From an uncultured beta proteobacterium (GTDB lineage Bacteria > Pseudomonadota > Gammaproteobacteria > Burkholderiales > Burkholderiaceae_E), in NCBI GenBank assembly GCA_903934295.1, contig CAIZNI010000011.1, forward strand, positions 1 through 64,000: DNA of 64,000 nt, in the 5' to 3' direction. A model generated the notes under the pieces. The model had not been told where the DNA came from. It ran no database searches and was given only the letters and a program-made list of their open reading frames with translations. The translations under genes and the position numbers were made by a program. How positions within the stretch are numbered: position 1 is the first letter of the stretch; each line of letters opens with the position of its first letter. This document shows, one piece after another, positions 25,337 through 36,621 of this stretch.

Positions 25337-26575
25337 TCAGGCCCGTTCCCTGAACACGCCCATCGACTGCTGGCGCTTGACCGAGATCAGCGTGCCCATG
25401 GCCAGCTCATCCGGGCCCAGGCCGGTGTGGTTGTCGGGCGTGAAGGAGATCTTGCCCACCAGCGCTTCATAACCCTTCACATTGTCCAGCGCGCGCTTGA
25501 TCTTGACCGGGTCGAAGCTTTTCTCCTGCTCGATCACCATCTTGAGCAGATGCAGAAAGTCGTAGTACGGGCTCATCACCACCGCGGTTTCCATTCCTTT
25601 TACCTCGGGGTATTTCTCGAGTTTCTTCGCGAAGGCGATTTGCCGCGCGCCGACGCTTTCCTTGGCGGTCCAGGTCAGCGCCTTGTAGTGGGTGCCAGTG
25701 GCTCCGCGGATCGCGTCCATCGGGACCAGTTCGAGCAGCCGCTCGAAGAAGAGCCCGTTGTGACCGGCCACCTGCGGATAGTATTTTTGCGAGTGCATGG
25801 CGTTGAAGGCCATGGCCGCATTGGGCGTGTTGGCGATCCAGGCCAGCACGCCATCGGCGCCGGCCTTGCGAAGGTTGCCGACATAGGAGTTCAGATCGGG
25901 CGCGTTGATCGGATAGACCTCGCGGGCCACCGCCTTCAGGCCGCGCTTCTTGAGCGCCTCGATGCAGGCATTGCCCACCTGTTCGCCGAAGGCGGTGTTC
26001 TCCTGGAGGATGCCGACCTTCTTGAGCTTGAGCACATCGACCAGGTGTCGGGTCGCCGCCTCGGCCTGATGGTCGGTGTTGTAGGAGCACTGGTAGTGGT
26101 ACGGGTATTTCTTCCCATCGCCCAGGTCGGCAGCGAAGGCGTAGGTGGACTGGATGATTTTCGCCGGGGTGGTGAAGGCGAGTGAGGCCAGTGTCTGCGA
26201 ACTGCCGGTGGGGCCCACCAGCGCGCCCACGCCCGCATCGGAGATCTTCTTCATCACCGTGGGTTGCCGGGCGGGGGAGGCCTCGTCGTCCTCCTCCTTG
26301 CGCACGATCGGACGCCCCAGGATGCCGCCGGCCGCATTGATCTCCTCGATCGCGATGAGACCGCCCACATACAGCGGCGCAAAGCTCGAGGCCAGCCGCC
26401 CGGTGCTTGGACGAACCCAACCCACCGTGAAGTTTTGCTGCTGCGCCATCAGCAGCGGCGCGGCGCCCATCCCCATCATGCCCGCGCCAAGCTGACCGGC
26501 CGACAGTAGGAACCCGCGTCGCTCGAGACTGCCGTCGGACTCGATGCCGAAGGGCAGGGGCAGGGATTTTTTCAT
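25337..26575 (-). CDS. Branched-chain amino-acid-type ABC substrate-binding protein
   Basis: 412 residues. The N-terminus carries SLERRGFLLSAGQLGAG, a twin-arginine-like signal, ending LLMAQQQ. The mature part is a LivJ/periplasmic-binding type I protein: VGWVRPSTGRLASSFAPLYV, GGLIAIEEINAAGGILGRPI, GALVGPTGSSQTLA and YHYQCSYNTDHQAEA. It is the last gene of the livH-livMG-livF operon, 54 bases after livF. The ligand could be a branched-chain amino acid, an amide or an aromatic compound. Confidence 0.83.
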   Translation of the reverse strand: MKKSLPLPFGIESDGSLERRGFLLSAGQLGAGMMGMGAAPLLMAQQQNFTVGWVRPSTGRLASSFAPLYVGGLIAIEEINAAGGILGRPIVRKEEDDEASPARQPTVMKKISDAGVGALVGPTGSSQTLASLAFTTPAKIIQSTYAFAADLGDGKKYPYHYQCSYNTDHQAEAATRHLVDVLKLKKVGILQENTAFGEQVGNACIEALKKRGLKAVAREVYPINAPDLNSYVGNLRKAGADGVLAWIANTPNAAMAFNAMHSQKYYPQVAGHNGLFFERLLELVPMDAIRGATGTHYKALTWTAKESVGARQIAFAKKLEKYPEVKGMETAVVMSPYYDFLHLLKMVIEQEKSFDPVKIKRALDNVKGYEALVGKISFTPDNHTGLGPDELAMGTLISVKRQQSMGVFRERA

Positions 26576-26629
26576 GATGGTCTCCTCAGTCTGGTTTTCA
26601 ACAACAAGAGGGTCGGCGCCGACACGACG

Positions 26630-27370
26630 CTAGCCCCCGAGATAGGCGCGCTTGATCAGATCGCTGCCCTGGAGTTCCTCGGGCCGACCGCTGCCCAGGA
26701 CGCGGCCGCTGCGCAGGACATAGGCGATATCGGCCACTTCCAGCGCGCGTTCGACCAGTTGCTCGACCAGCACGATCGCAACCCCCTGGTCGCGCAGTTT
26801 CTGGATGACCGCCATCACCTGGTCGACCACGATCGGCGCCAGGCCGAGCGAGGGCTCATCGAGCATCAGCAGCCGGGGTGTGCGCAGCAGCGCCTGCGCA
26901 ATCGCGAGCATCTGCTGCTGCCCGCCGGAAAGCGCACCGGCGGCGATATTCGGCCGTTCGGCCAGCATCGGGAATGTCTCGAGTACCTCATCGAGCCGAC
27001 GTTTTTCTTCCGCCCGGCTCAGCCGCGTCCCGTAGAGACCGAGTTCCAGGTTGGACATCACGCTCTGGGTGCGAAACAGCCGGCGACCCTCCGCCACATG
27101 GCACAGTCCGGCATCGACAATCTCGCCCGGCGGGCGACCGACCAGGCTTTTCCCCCCGAACTGGATACTGCCCGACTCGACCACCAGCAGGCCGGAGAGC
27201 GTCTTGAGCAGCGTGCTCTTGCCTGCGCCGTTGCTGCCCAGGATGGTCACGATCTGGCGGTCGCGGACTTCGAATGACACGCCCTCGAGCACCCGCACAT
27301 GATCGTAGCCGCTGACCAGGTCACGGACCTCGAGCAGGGGGGCTTCGCTGCCCAGCGCGTCGCTGCTCAC
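26630..27370 (-). CDS. livF: LivF-type ABC ATPase
   Basis: 246 residues from a GTG that overlaps the upstream fusion gene's stop (GTGA). Walker A is GSNGAGKST, the signature LSGGQQQMLAIAQALL and Walker B LLMLDEPSLGLAP. These match LivF, the second ATPase of high-affinity branched-chain amino-acid importers. Its partner ATPase is the LivG domain of the fusion protein. Confidence 0.85.
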   Translation of the reverse strand: MSSDALGSEAPLLEVRDLVSGYDHVRVLEGVSFEVRDRQIVTILGSNGAGKSTLLKTLSGLLVVESGSIQFGGKSLVGRPPGEIVDAGLCHVAEGRRLFRTQSVMSNLELGLYGTRLSRAEEKRRLDEVLETFPMLAERPNIAAGALSGGQQQMLAIAQALLRTPRLLMLDEPSLGLAPIVVDQVMAVIQKLRDQGVAIVLVEQLVERALEVADIAYVLRSGRVLGSGRPEELQGSDLIKRAYLGG

Positions 27371-29157
27371 GACTTTGCTCCGTCGAGGGCGCGTTTGCCC
27401 ATGTAGGCGGCCATCACGTTTTCATTGTTGAATACCGACTCCGGCGTGCCGCTGGCGAGGATTCGCCCACCGTCGAGCACCGTCACGCTGTGGGCGAGAT
27501 TGGCCACCAGTTCGAGGTGATGCTCGACGATGATCACGGTGGTGCCCAGTCCGGCGATCTCGTGGACCAGCTTGGCCAACCCATCGAGTTCGTCGAGTGA
27601 CAGGCCCGCAGCCGGCTCGTCGAGCAACAGCAGGCCCGGGCGGCCCACCAGCGCCCGTGCGATCTCGACCAGGCGCTGCTGGCCGTGCGGTACCTCACCG
27701 GCCGGATCGTGCGCGCGTTGGTGCAGCCCCACGAACTGCAGGTAGTGCATGGCCTGCGCCTCGCGTGCCGCGGCCTCGCGCCGTGCCCCGGGCAGACCGC
27801 AGGCAATGCTCAGCAGGCTGCTGTGCTCATCGGAAAACGCACCCAGCATCACATTCTCGAGGACATCGAGATCGGGTATCAGCTTCGGGGTCTGGAAGGT
27901 CCGCCGCACCCCCATGCGGGCGATGTGGCCGGCCTCCTTGCCGATCACATCCCGGCCACCGATGGTGATGTGTCCGCCATCGAGCGGGTAGTAGCCGCTG
28001 ATGAGGTTGAGCAGCGTGGTCTTGCCCGAGCCGTTGGGGCCGACCACCGCGTGCACATCGCCCGGCTTGAGCACCAGCGAGACGTCGGTGAGTGCCGCGA
28101 TCCCGCCGAACCGTTTGGACACGCCGGATACCTCGAGCGCCGCGCCCTGGATGGGCTGCAGCGTGGCTTTGGCCAGCGGCTCGTCGATGACGGGCTCGCT
28201 GCGGGCGGCACGGCGTCTGCGCATCAGGTTCTCGATGCCACCGGCCACGCCGGAGGGAGCAAACAGGATCAGCAGCAGCAGCGAGGTTCCGTAGATCAGC
28301 AGGCGCCAGTCGTGGAGCGCTGACAGCACCTCCGGGACGATGAAAAAGATCAGCGTGCCGACCAGGGCGCCATGCAGCCGCGCCATGCCGCCCAGCACGA
28401 TGACCAGCAGAAAGAAGGTCGACAGATCGGTGGGGAAGTCATCCGGCGTGATCACCGTCTTGTGGACCGCCATGAAACTGCCGGCCAGCCCGGCCAGCGC
28501 GGCGCTGATCACAAAGGCCTGCATTTTCAGGTTCACCAGCGAGGCGCCCACGCCGCGCACCAGCACCGAGTGGTCATGCAGCCCGAGCAGCGCCCTTCCG
28601 AAGCGGGACTGGATCAGGTTGCGAATCGCCAGAAAGCTCAGCAGACAGACCGCCAGCAGGAACCAGTAGAGCTGCGCCTGGATCAGGGTGTGCCCGAACA
28701 CCGCGGGCTTTGGTACGCCGACGATGCCCGCAAACCCGTGGGTCAGACCGCGCAACTCGGTGAGCAGGCCACCGATCACATTGGCGAAACCGAGTGTGAT
28801 CAGCGCGAAATACCAGGTGGACAGCCGAAACGCCGGCAAGGCCATCAGGGCGCCCGCGCCAGCGGTCAGGACAATCGCGATCGGTGCGGCGATCCAGAAG
28901 GAAAGCTGGTAATCCACCATGCTGATCGCGGTTGCGTAGGCGCCGATCGCGAACAGTGCGCCGTGTCCCAACGAGATCTGGCCGCCATAGCCGCAGAGCA
29001 GGTTCAGACCGAGCGCCACCAGGAAGTAGATGGCGATCTGGGTGCTCAGGAAGAGCACGAATTCACCCTGAACCAGCAAGGGCAGCGCACCCGCCACCAG
29101 GACGAAGGCCAGGCAGATGGGCAGCAGGCTGCCCCGCCGGGATTGCAGAGCCGCCAT
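27367..29157 (-). CDS. Fused LivM permease - LivG ATPase
   Basis: 596 residues. Residues about 1-310 are a LivM-like permease (ALGLNLLCGYGGQISLGHGA, FALITLGFANVIGGLLTE, FGRALLGLHDHSVLVRGVG), with roughly nine membrane helices. After a linker the LivG ATPase begins (LEVSGVSKRFGGIAALTDVS), with Walker A GPNGSGKTTL, signature GQQRLVEIARAL and Walker B LLLLDEPAAGL. The start MAALQSRRG at 29157 lies one base before the livH stop. The fusion keeps the ATPase bound to one permease half, and it is found in other proteobacteria. Confidence 0.85.
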   Translation of the reverse strand: MAALQSRRGSLLPICLAFVLVAGALPLLVQGEFVLFLSTQIAIYFLVALGLNLLCGYGGQISLGHGALFAIGAYATAISMVDYQLSFWIAAPIAIVLTAGAGALMALPAFRLSTWYFALITLGFANVIGGLLTELRGLTHGFAGIVGVPKPAVFGHTLIQAQLYWFLLAVCLLSFLAIRNLIQSRFGRALLGLHDHSVLVRGVGASLVNLKMQAFVISAALAGLAGSFMAVHKTVITPDDFPTDLSTFFLLVIVLGGMARLHGALVGTLIFFIVPEVLSALHDWRLLIYGTSLLLLILFAPSGVAGGIENLMRRRRAARSEPVIDEPLAKATLQPIQGAALEVSGVSKRFGGIAALTDVSLVLKPGDVHAVVGPNGSGKTTLLNLISGYYPLDGGHITIGGRDVIGKEAGHIARMGVRRTFQTPKLIPDLDVLENVMLGAFSDEHSSLLSIACGLPGARREAAAREAQAMHYLQFVGLHQRAHDPAGEVPHGQQRLVEIARALVGRPGLLLLDEPAAGLSLDELDGLAKLVHEIAGLGTTVIIVEHHLELVANLAHSVTVLDGGRILASGTPESVFNNENVMAAYMGKRALDGAKS

Positions 29158-29158
29158 C

Positions 29159-30034
29159 TCAGACCGCTCGCGCCGTGGTGGTGCCGACCAGGCCGGAGGG
29201 CTTGACCAGCAGGATGCCCAGCACCACGACGAAGGTGGCGGCATGCTGGTAGCCCGGGGCGAGCAGCGCGCCGCTGACCGCCTCGACGATGCCGAGCAGA
29301 CAACCGGCCAGCACCGCGCCGCGCATGCTGCCAACCCCGCCGACCGCGACCGCCTCGAAGCCCTTGATCACCAGCAGCGGGCTGAGTGCCACCGAGGCAT
29401 ACAGCATCGGGGCCGCCAGAATGCCGATGATGCCGGTGACGACACCGCCGACCACAAAGGACAGCCACGAGAGCCGGTTCGGATCGATGCCGCGCAGCAG
29501 TGCGGCCTCGCGGTCTTCGGCGACCGCATTGATGGCCTTGCCGGTTCGGCGCGTGTAGAAGTAGCCGGTCGCCGCGACCATGACGACGGTGAACAGCACC
29601 ACCATCACCTGATAACCGCTGATCTCCAGCGGTCCGACCGCGTGGAACTCGGTGGTGATGGGCGGTGGCGGGCTTACCGGTCGGGGATCAGGGCCGAACA
29701 GCTTGCCGGCGAGATCCTGAAGAATCAGTGAAACCGACAATGTGCTGATGATCCAGCCCACGCCGTGCTTGCGCTTGACCATCGGCGCGATCGCCACGAA
29801 GTAGGTCAGGTAGGCGATACCGGCGGTGAGCATGACCGACAGCGCTGCGCACAGATACCAGGACAGGGTGGTGGTGCCGAGCAGCGCGGCACACACCATC
29901 GCGCCGATCATGATCAGGTCACCCTGCGCGAAATTGAAGGTGTTGGTCGGCCGGTACAGGATGTTCAGGCTGATGCCGGCCAGCGCATACAGGCAGCCCG
30001 CCACCAGACCGTGCAGGATGACGCTCGACTCCAT
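29159..30034 (-). CDS. livH: LivH-type ABC permease
   Basis: 291 residues. MESSVILHGLVAGCLYALAG is the usual LivH start, followed by NFAQGDLIMIGAM, VIAPMVKRK-like FVAIAPMVKRK, GVGWIISTLSVSLILQDL and AVAVGGVGSMRGAVLAGCLL. About eight membrane helices. It is the first gene of the operon, which continues with the LivMG fusion, LivF and the binding protein. Confidence 0.86.
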   Translation of the reverse strand: MESSVILHGLVAGCLYALAGISLNILYRPTNTFNFAQGDLIMIGAMVCAALLGTTTLSWYLCAALSVMLTAGIAYLTYFVAIAPMVKRKHGVGWIISTLSVSLILQDLAGKLFGPDPRPVSPPPPITTEFHAVGPLEISGYQVMVVLFTVVMVAATGYFYTRRTGKAINAVAEDREAALLRGIDPNRLSWLSFVVGGVVTGIIGILAAPMLYASVALSPLLVIKGFEAVAVGGVGSMRGAVLAGCLLGIVEAVSGALLAPGYQHAATFVVVLGILLVKPSGLVGTTTARAV

Positions 30035-30226
30035 CGGACTTCCTTCCGTGGCAAGCGACCCGGCTCGTGCGAGCCGGGAGTCGGATCACGCAATTGACCC
30101 TACAAGGAGCAGGCTATCACCGGCTCGAACGGTGGCGTGGCCGCGGCGGTCCGAAAAATCTCGGGTGAGCGACCCGCCCCCCGGCGGATGCGGATGCGCC
30201 GATGCGCCCGGCGACGCCCGAAGGAT

Positions 30227-31426
30227 TCAGGTGCTCGCGGGAGGCGACTGCGCCCACAGCGCGCGGATTTCCTCCTCGCCATAGCCCAGCGTCGCGAGAA
30301 TTTCCAGGTTGTGCTCCCCCAGTTTCGGGGGCGACAGCCGCACGCCGGGGCGCTCGCCGTCCAGGGTGAGCGGCAGCAGCACGGTGTGGGCCTGGCGCCC
30401 GTCGGGCAAGGTGATCGGGGCCAGCCCTCCGGTCGCTTTCAGGTGTGGATCGTCCAGCAGGTCCTGCGGTCGGGTGATGGGGGCAAAGGGCAGGGCGTGC
30501 CGCTCGAAGATCGCGGCCAGTTCGCTGGCGCGGTGCGAGGCCAGGCGTTCGCGCAGGATCGGCATCAGCCACTCGCGCGATCGCACCCGATCGTTGTTGG
30601 TGGCAATCCGGATGTCGGCCAGCAGGTCGTGAAAGCCGAATGCCTCGCAGAAGACCCGCCAGGCGGTGTCGGTCACCACCGCGAGGAAGATCTGCTCGCC
30701 GTCCTTCACGCTGAAGACGTCGTAGACACCCCAGGCCGACAGCCGGGCCGGCATGGGCGCCGCCGGTTTGCCGGTGACCGCGAACTGCATCATGTGCTGG
30801 GCCACCAGGAACACATTGTTCTCGAACAGGGCGCTTTGCACTTCCTGCCCCAGGCCGGTCTTGTCCCGGGCGGTCAGCGCCGCCATCGCACCCATGGCGC
30901 CGAACAGTCCGCCCATGATGTCGTTGACGCTGGACCCGGCGCGCAGCGGATCGCCCGGGCGCCCGGTCATGTAGGCCAGTCCGCCCATCATCTGCACCAC
31001 TTCGTCGAGCGCGGTGCGGTGCTCGTAGGGGCCCGGCAGGAAGCCCTTGTGGCTGACGTAGATCAGCCGCGGATTCAGGGTCCTCAGGGTCGGGTAGTCG
31101 AGCCCGAGTTTCTCCATCGTGCCTGGCTTGAAGTTCTCGCTCACGATGTCGGCGGTGGCGATCAGACGCAGCACCGCCTCTTTGCCGGCCGCGGTCTGCA
31201 GGTCCAGGGCGAGGCTTTTCTTGTTGCGGTTGAACTGCGGAAAGAAGCCGGCGCCCGAACCGAGCAGGTGGCGGGTGGCGTCGCCGTGGCGGCCATGCCC
31301 GACGGCCTCCACCTTGATGACCTCGGCGCCCAGGTCGCCCAGCACCATGCCGCAGGTCGGCCCCATCACCATGTGGGTGAACTCGACCACCCGGATGCCG
31401 GCATAGGGCAGCTTGTTCTCAGGCAT
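30227..31426 (-). CDS. CaiB/BaiF family CoA transferase (family III)
   Basis: 399 residues from ATG 31426 (MPENKLPYAGIRVVEFTHMV), with GGGAAG-like GGGAAG nine bases upstream. In-frame ATGs at 31432 and 31447 are alternatives. Family III features are GPTCGMVLGDLGAEVIKVEA, DIVSENFKPGTMEKLGLDY, LIYVSHKGFLPGPYEHR and SSVNDIMGGLFGAMG, which contains the catalytic Asp. It transfers CoA between a carboxylic acid and an acyl-CoA. The substrate is unknown. It is divergent from a Baeyer-Villiger monooxygenase, possibly in the same catabolic route. Confidence 0.82.
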   Translation of the reverse strand: MPENKLPYAGIRVVEFTHMVMGPTCGMVLGDLGAEVIKVEAVGHGRHGDATRHLLGSGAGFFPQFNRNKKSLALDLQTAAGKEAVLRLIATADIVSENFKPGTMEKLGLDYPTLRTLNPRLIYVSHKGFLPGPYEHRTALDEVVQMMGGLAYMTGRPGDPLRAGSSVNDIMGGLFGAMGAMAALTARDKTGLGQEVQSALFENNVFLVAQHMMQFAVTGKPAAPMPARLSAWGVYDVFSVKDGEQIFLAVVTDTAWRVFCEAFGFHDLLADIRIATNNDRVRSREWLMPILRERLASHRASELAAIFERHALPFAPITRPQDLLDDPHLKATGGLAPITLPDGRQAHTVLLPLTLDGERPGVRLSPPKLGEHNLEILATLGYGEEEIRALWAQSPPAST

Positions 31427-31731
31427 CACCATGTTCTTCCCGATCATGAACCGACAGCCGCGGTGCGGTGAGGCGGCGAGCAATCATGCGGCCCCGATGC
31501 CAGCCGGCCGGCGCGGACATCGAGAATACCCCGTCGCGAGGGCGTCCCCGGTGCCCGGATCGGGCGCAGGCGCAGTGGGCGCAGCACCGTCGGGCATCCG
31601 GTTCACCGCCAGCCGAGCGGCCGGTTAGCGGAACGTCCGTTGCCGGATTGCCAGGCAGATCCCCTAAGATATTTCCAGGCAGGCTGCGACCCGCTGGCAA
31701 CACCTTCATCCGATCACCCGAGGTCCCTGAC
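31427..31731. other. Divergent intergenic region
   Basis: 305 bases between the CoA transferase (leftward) and the monooxygenase (rightward). It should hold both promoters. I see no RNA gene, repeat or clear operator. Confidence 0.4.
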
Positions 31732-33604
<1,873 letters not shown>

Positions 33605-33618
<14 letters not shown>

Positions 33619-36232
33619 TCGTGATCGGCACCGTTGTCTGTGCACTGAGTCCCGCGGAGTCCACCGCGGTCACCCGCACGCTGTAGCTGCCCATTACCGG
33701 GCTGGCCCAATAGGCGCGGATGGCGTTGCCGCTGACCGACAGCGACACGCCCAGCGGCAGGCCCGAGATCGAGACATAGATCGAGGTCGAGCCGGTGATG
33801 GTGATGTAGCCGGTCAGCGGCTGGCCGGCGATGCCGGTCATGGCCGGTGCGCTGATCACCGGGCCCGCCACCGCGATCTTCACCGTCATGAGCCCCTTAC
33901 CGGTCAGGCCGGTGCGGGTGTCGCGCGCGGTGACCGTCACCGCGTAATTGCCCACCACCGGTGATGCCCAGCTCACCACGCCTGCGGCGCTGATCGCCAT
34001 GCCGGCCGGCGCGCCGGACAGCGTGTAGGTGACGGGATTGGGCGCGGTGGTCGAGACGGTGAACGACAGTGCGGTGCCGGGCCGTCCGTTCACCGTCGCG
34101 GCGGTGACCGTGGGGGGCAGCGGCGCCGAGATGGCGACCGTGTAGACGCCCTGGCCGGTCAGTCCGGTGCGGGTGTCCCGCGCGGCGACGGTGACCCGAT
34201 AGGTGCCGGCCACCGGCGCCGGCCAGCTCACTACGCCGGCGGTGCTGATCACCATGCCGGTGGGCGAGCCCGAGAGGGTGTAGGTGACCGGGTTGGATGC
34301 GGTCACCGTGGGGCGGAACGACAGCGCGGTACCGGTCACGCCGCTGATCGCACCCGCGCTCACCACCGGTGCCGCCTGCGGCGCGATCGTGACGGTGTAG
34401 GTACCCTGGCCGGTGAGCCCGGTCACGGTGTCGCGCGCGGTGACGCCCAGGGAATAGGTGCCCGCCAGCGGCGTCGCCCAGGTCACGATGCCGGTGCCGG
34501 CGATCCCCAGGCCTGCCGGCGCGCCAGTCAGGGTGAAGGTGACCGGGTTGGGGGCGGCGACCGAGACGGTGAACGACAGCGCAGTGCCGACCCGGCCGCT
34601 GATCGCAGCGGCGGTCACCACCGGGGCGCTGGTGGCGCTGGTCCCCGACAGGGCGGTCAGCAGGCCGGTGACATGGGGCGTACCCAGGCCGGTGGGCACG
34701 TCATAGCCCGCTCGGGCGGTGCACAGCAGGCAGGTGCCGTTGGCGGCCTGGGTGATGTCGGAGAAGGCGCTGGCATAGGTGCCGGGCACCGTCGAGATCT
34801 GCCCGTACAGGGCGGAATGGGCCGCGCCCAGCGCGGTCTTGCCCACGGTGGCCCGCACCGCGTTGGCCATGGCGATCAAACCCGCCCATTGCGGGGTCGA
34901 CAGGCTCGTGCCGCCCACGCTCATCCAGTTGACCGTGGTGGAGCCGGGGTTGATCACCGCCACATACTGGCCGGAAGCCGGGTCTGCGTTGAAGGCCACA
35001 TCGGCCACCGCGCGCCGTGCCACGGTGCCCAGGCCCGGGACGCTGCTGGTCTGATAGGACGGGGTCGGGGTGTAGGCGCTGATGCCGCCGCCCGTGCCGG
35101 ACCAGACCACTTCCGATCGGTTGCCCGAACCGGAATAGGTGAGGGTGGTTCCGCCCACCGCGATCACCTTGGGCGAGACCGAGGGCCAGGCAACCGCGGC
35201 GCCCGAATCGCCGGTGGCGGCCAGATAGGTCATGTTCGGTGCGGCGAATGCCGAGTCGACCGCGGCGGTCCAGTTGCCCTCGAGCGCGCCGAAGCTCATC
35301 GACACGACGCCGGGGCCCATTGCATTGGCCAGCTTGATCGCGCCCACCAGGCTGTTGACCGAGGCGTCGCCGGCCTGGATCAGCACGATGCGCGCCAGGG
35401 GGGCGGTGGCGTGCGCCCATTGCACATCGAGTGCGGTTTCCGTGGCCCAGCCGGCGTTGTAGGTGGGCACGGTGGTGGTCATGCCGCCAGCGGGTGTGCT
35501 GTAGACCACCGAGAAATCGCAGCCATTGGTCGCGGCGCGCGCCAACGGCAGGGGGGCGGTGGTGGCGATGGCTCGAGTGGTGCAGGTCGGCAGGCCGAAT
35601 TTCTGGTTGAACGCGGCCAGTTCGGCGACGACGTTCGGGTTGTTGTGGGCGTTGACGATGTAGATCGTCTGGCCGGCGCCGAGCTGGGCGGCCTGCGTGG
35701 CGGTCGGCGTGGCCCCGGCGGCGGGCAGCGCGGGCAGCCGGTACGCCGCGCGGATCTGGGCGGGTGAATAGGTGGCGATGGCGCTGCCTCCCGCCATCGG
35801 CGTGAGCTTGGCGGAGTCCCGAGTGCCGTCCTGCAGGGCCTTGCGCTCGATCAGCGCCTGCTGCGGGTCCTGGATTTCCTGCGCGGTCAGCTGGCTGGTG
35901 GGCAGGAATCGCGATTCGCCGGGCAACTGGTGCATCCGCGGCGGCTGATTGCCCGACGCGCTGCCGTTCACGCGGTCGGCATCGTCGGGCTCGGGGAGCA
36001 GCCCGGGTGCCGCATGAAACAAGGGCGTCACGATCTGCATCGCCGCCGCTTCGGGCAACTCGGGCAGGCTCAGCTCGATGGTCGTCGCGCCGCTGGCCAG
36101 GGGCGCCGCCTCGGGGAGCGCGGTGCCGTCGGTCTGCTCGGTGCCACCGCAGGCGGCGATCAGCGCCGCGATCGCCAGAGCCAGCAGACGAGTCAGACGG
36201 GATTGTGCGAGGGGGGGCGGCGTTTCGTGCAT
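33605..36232 (-). CDS. Lipoprotein serine-carboxyl peptidase (sedolisin, S53) with four Ig-like repeats
   Basis: 875 residues from ATG 36232. The signal peptide ends in lipobox LIAAC with Cys28. A short pro-region precedes YSPAQIRAAYRLP (155-167), where sedolisin catalytic domains begin. The catalytic residues are E265 and D269 (ETALD), oxyanion D342 (GDSG) and S443 (GGTSLSTP). Calcium ligands are near D492 and D511. From about 535 to the end, four repeats of about 85 residues resemble putative Ig/cadherin-like domains. Three carry a TALSF...NPVTYTLSG-type start and an ARDTxTGLTG end. It should be an outer-membrane-anchored or surface protease with an adhesive tail. Confidence 0.85.
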
Positions 36233-36621
36233 GGCGAGCGATCTCCGATGGGGCGGAGGGCCACGCACGGTCAATGTGCTGCGCGATCGCGCAGACAAGC
36301 GTCATCCATGACCGCTCGAACACACTGGCAACCCCGCTGTCATGGCGCTTTCGCGCGTTAGACCGGAGGCTTTGCGTCCCCGCCTTTCGACGGGTTTGCC
36401 CTCAAAATCAGTTGACTTGCTAAGGGGGGATTGTGGGACCGATCGACGCATCAAAGTGTGAGAAAACGCACGTTGCCAGAGGCGTCCGGTGCGATGCTCG
36501 GGATCGATCGGGCGGGGCCCCTGCACAGGATTCCGGAAATGGATCCGCCAATCCGGGCGGATCGCCCCGGAGCGGTCAAGATCGCACATCGAAACGGCTG
36601 CGGCCGATCAAGGAGAACGAC
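36233..36621. other. Divergent intergenic region
   Basis: 389 bases between the sedolisin and deacylase start codons. No convincing small gene, RNA or repeat. It should contain promoters for both. GGAGAACGAC just before 36622 is the deacylase ribosome site. Confidence 0.4.
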
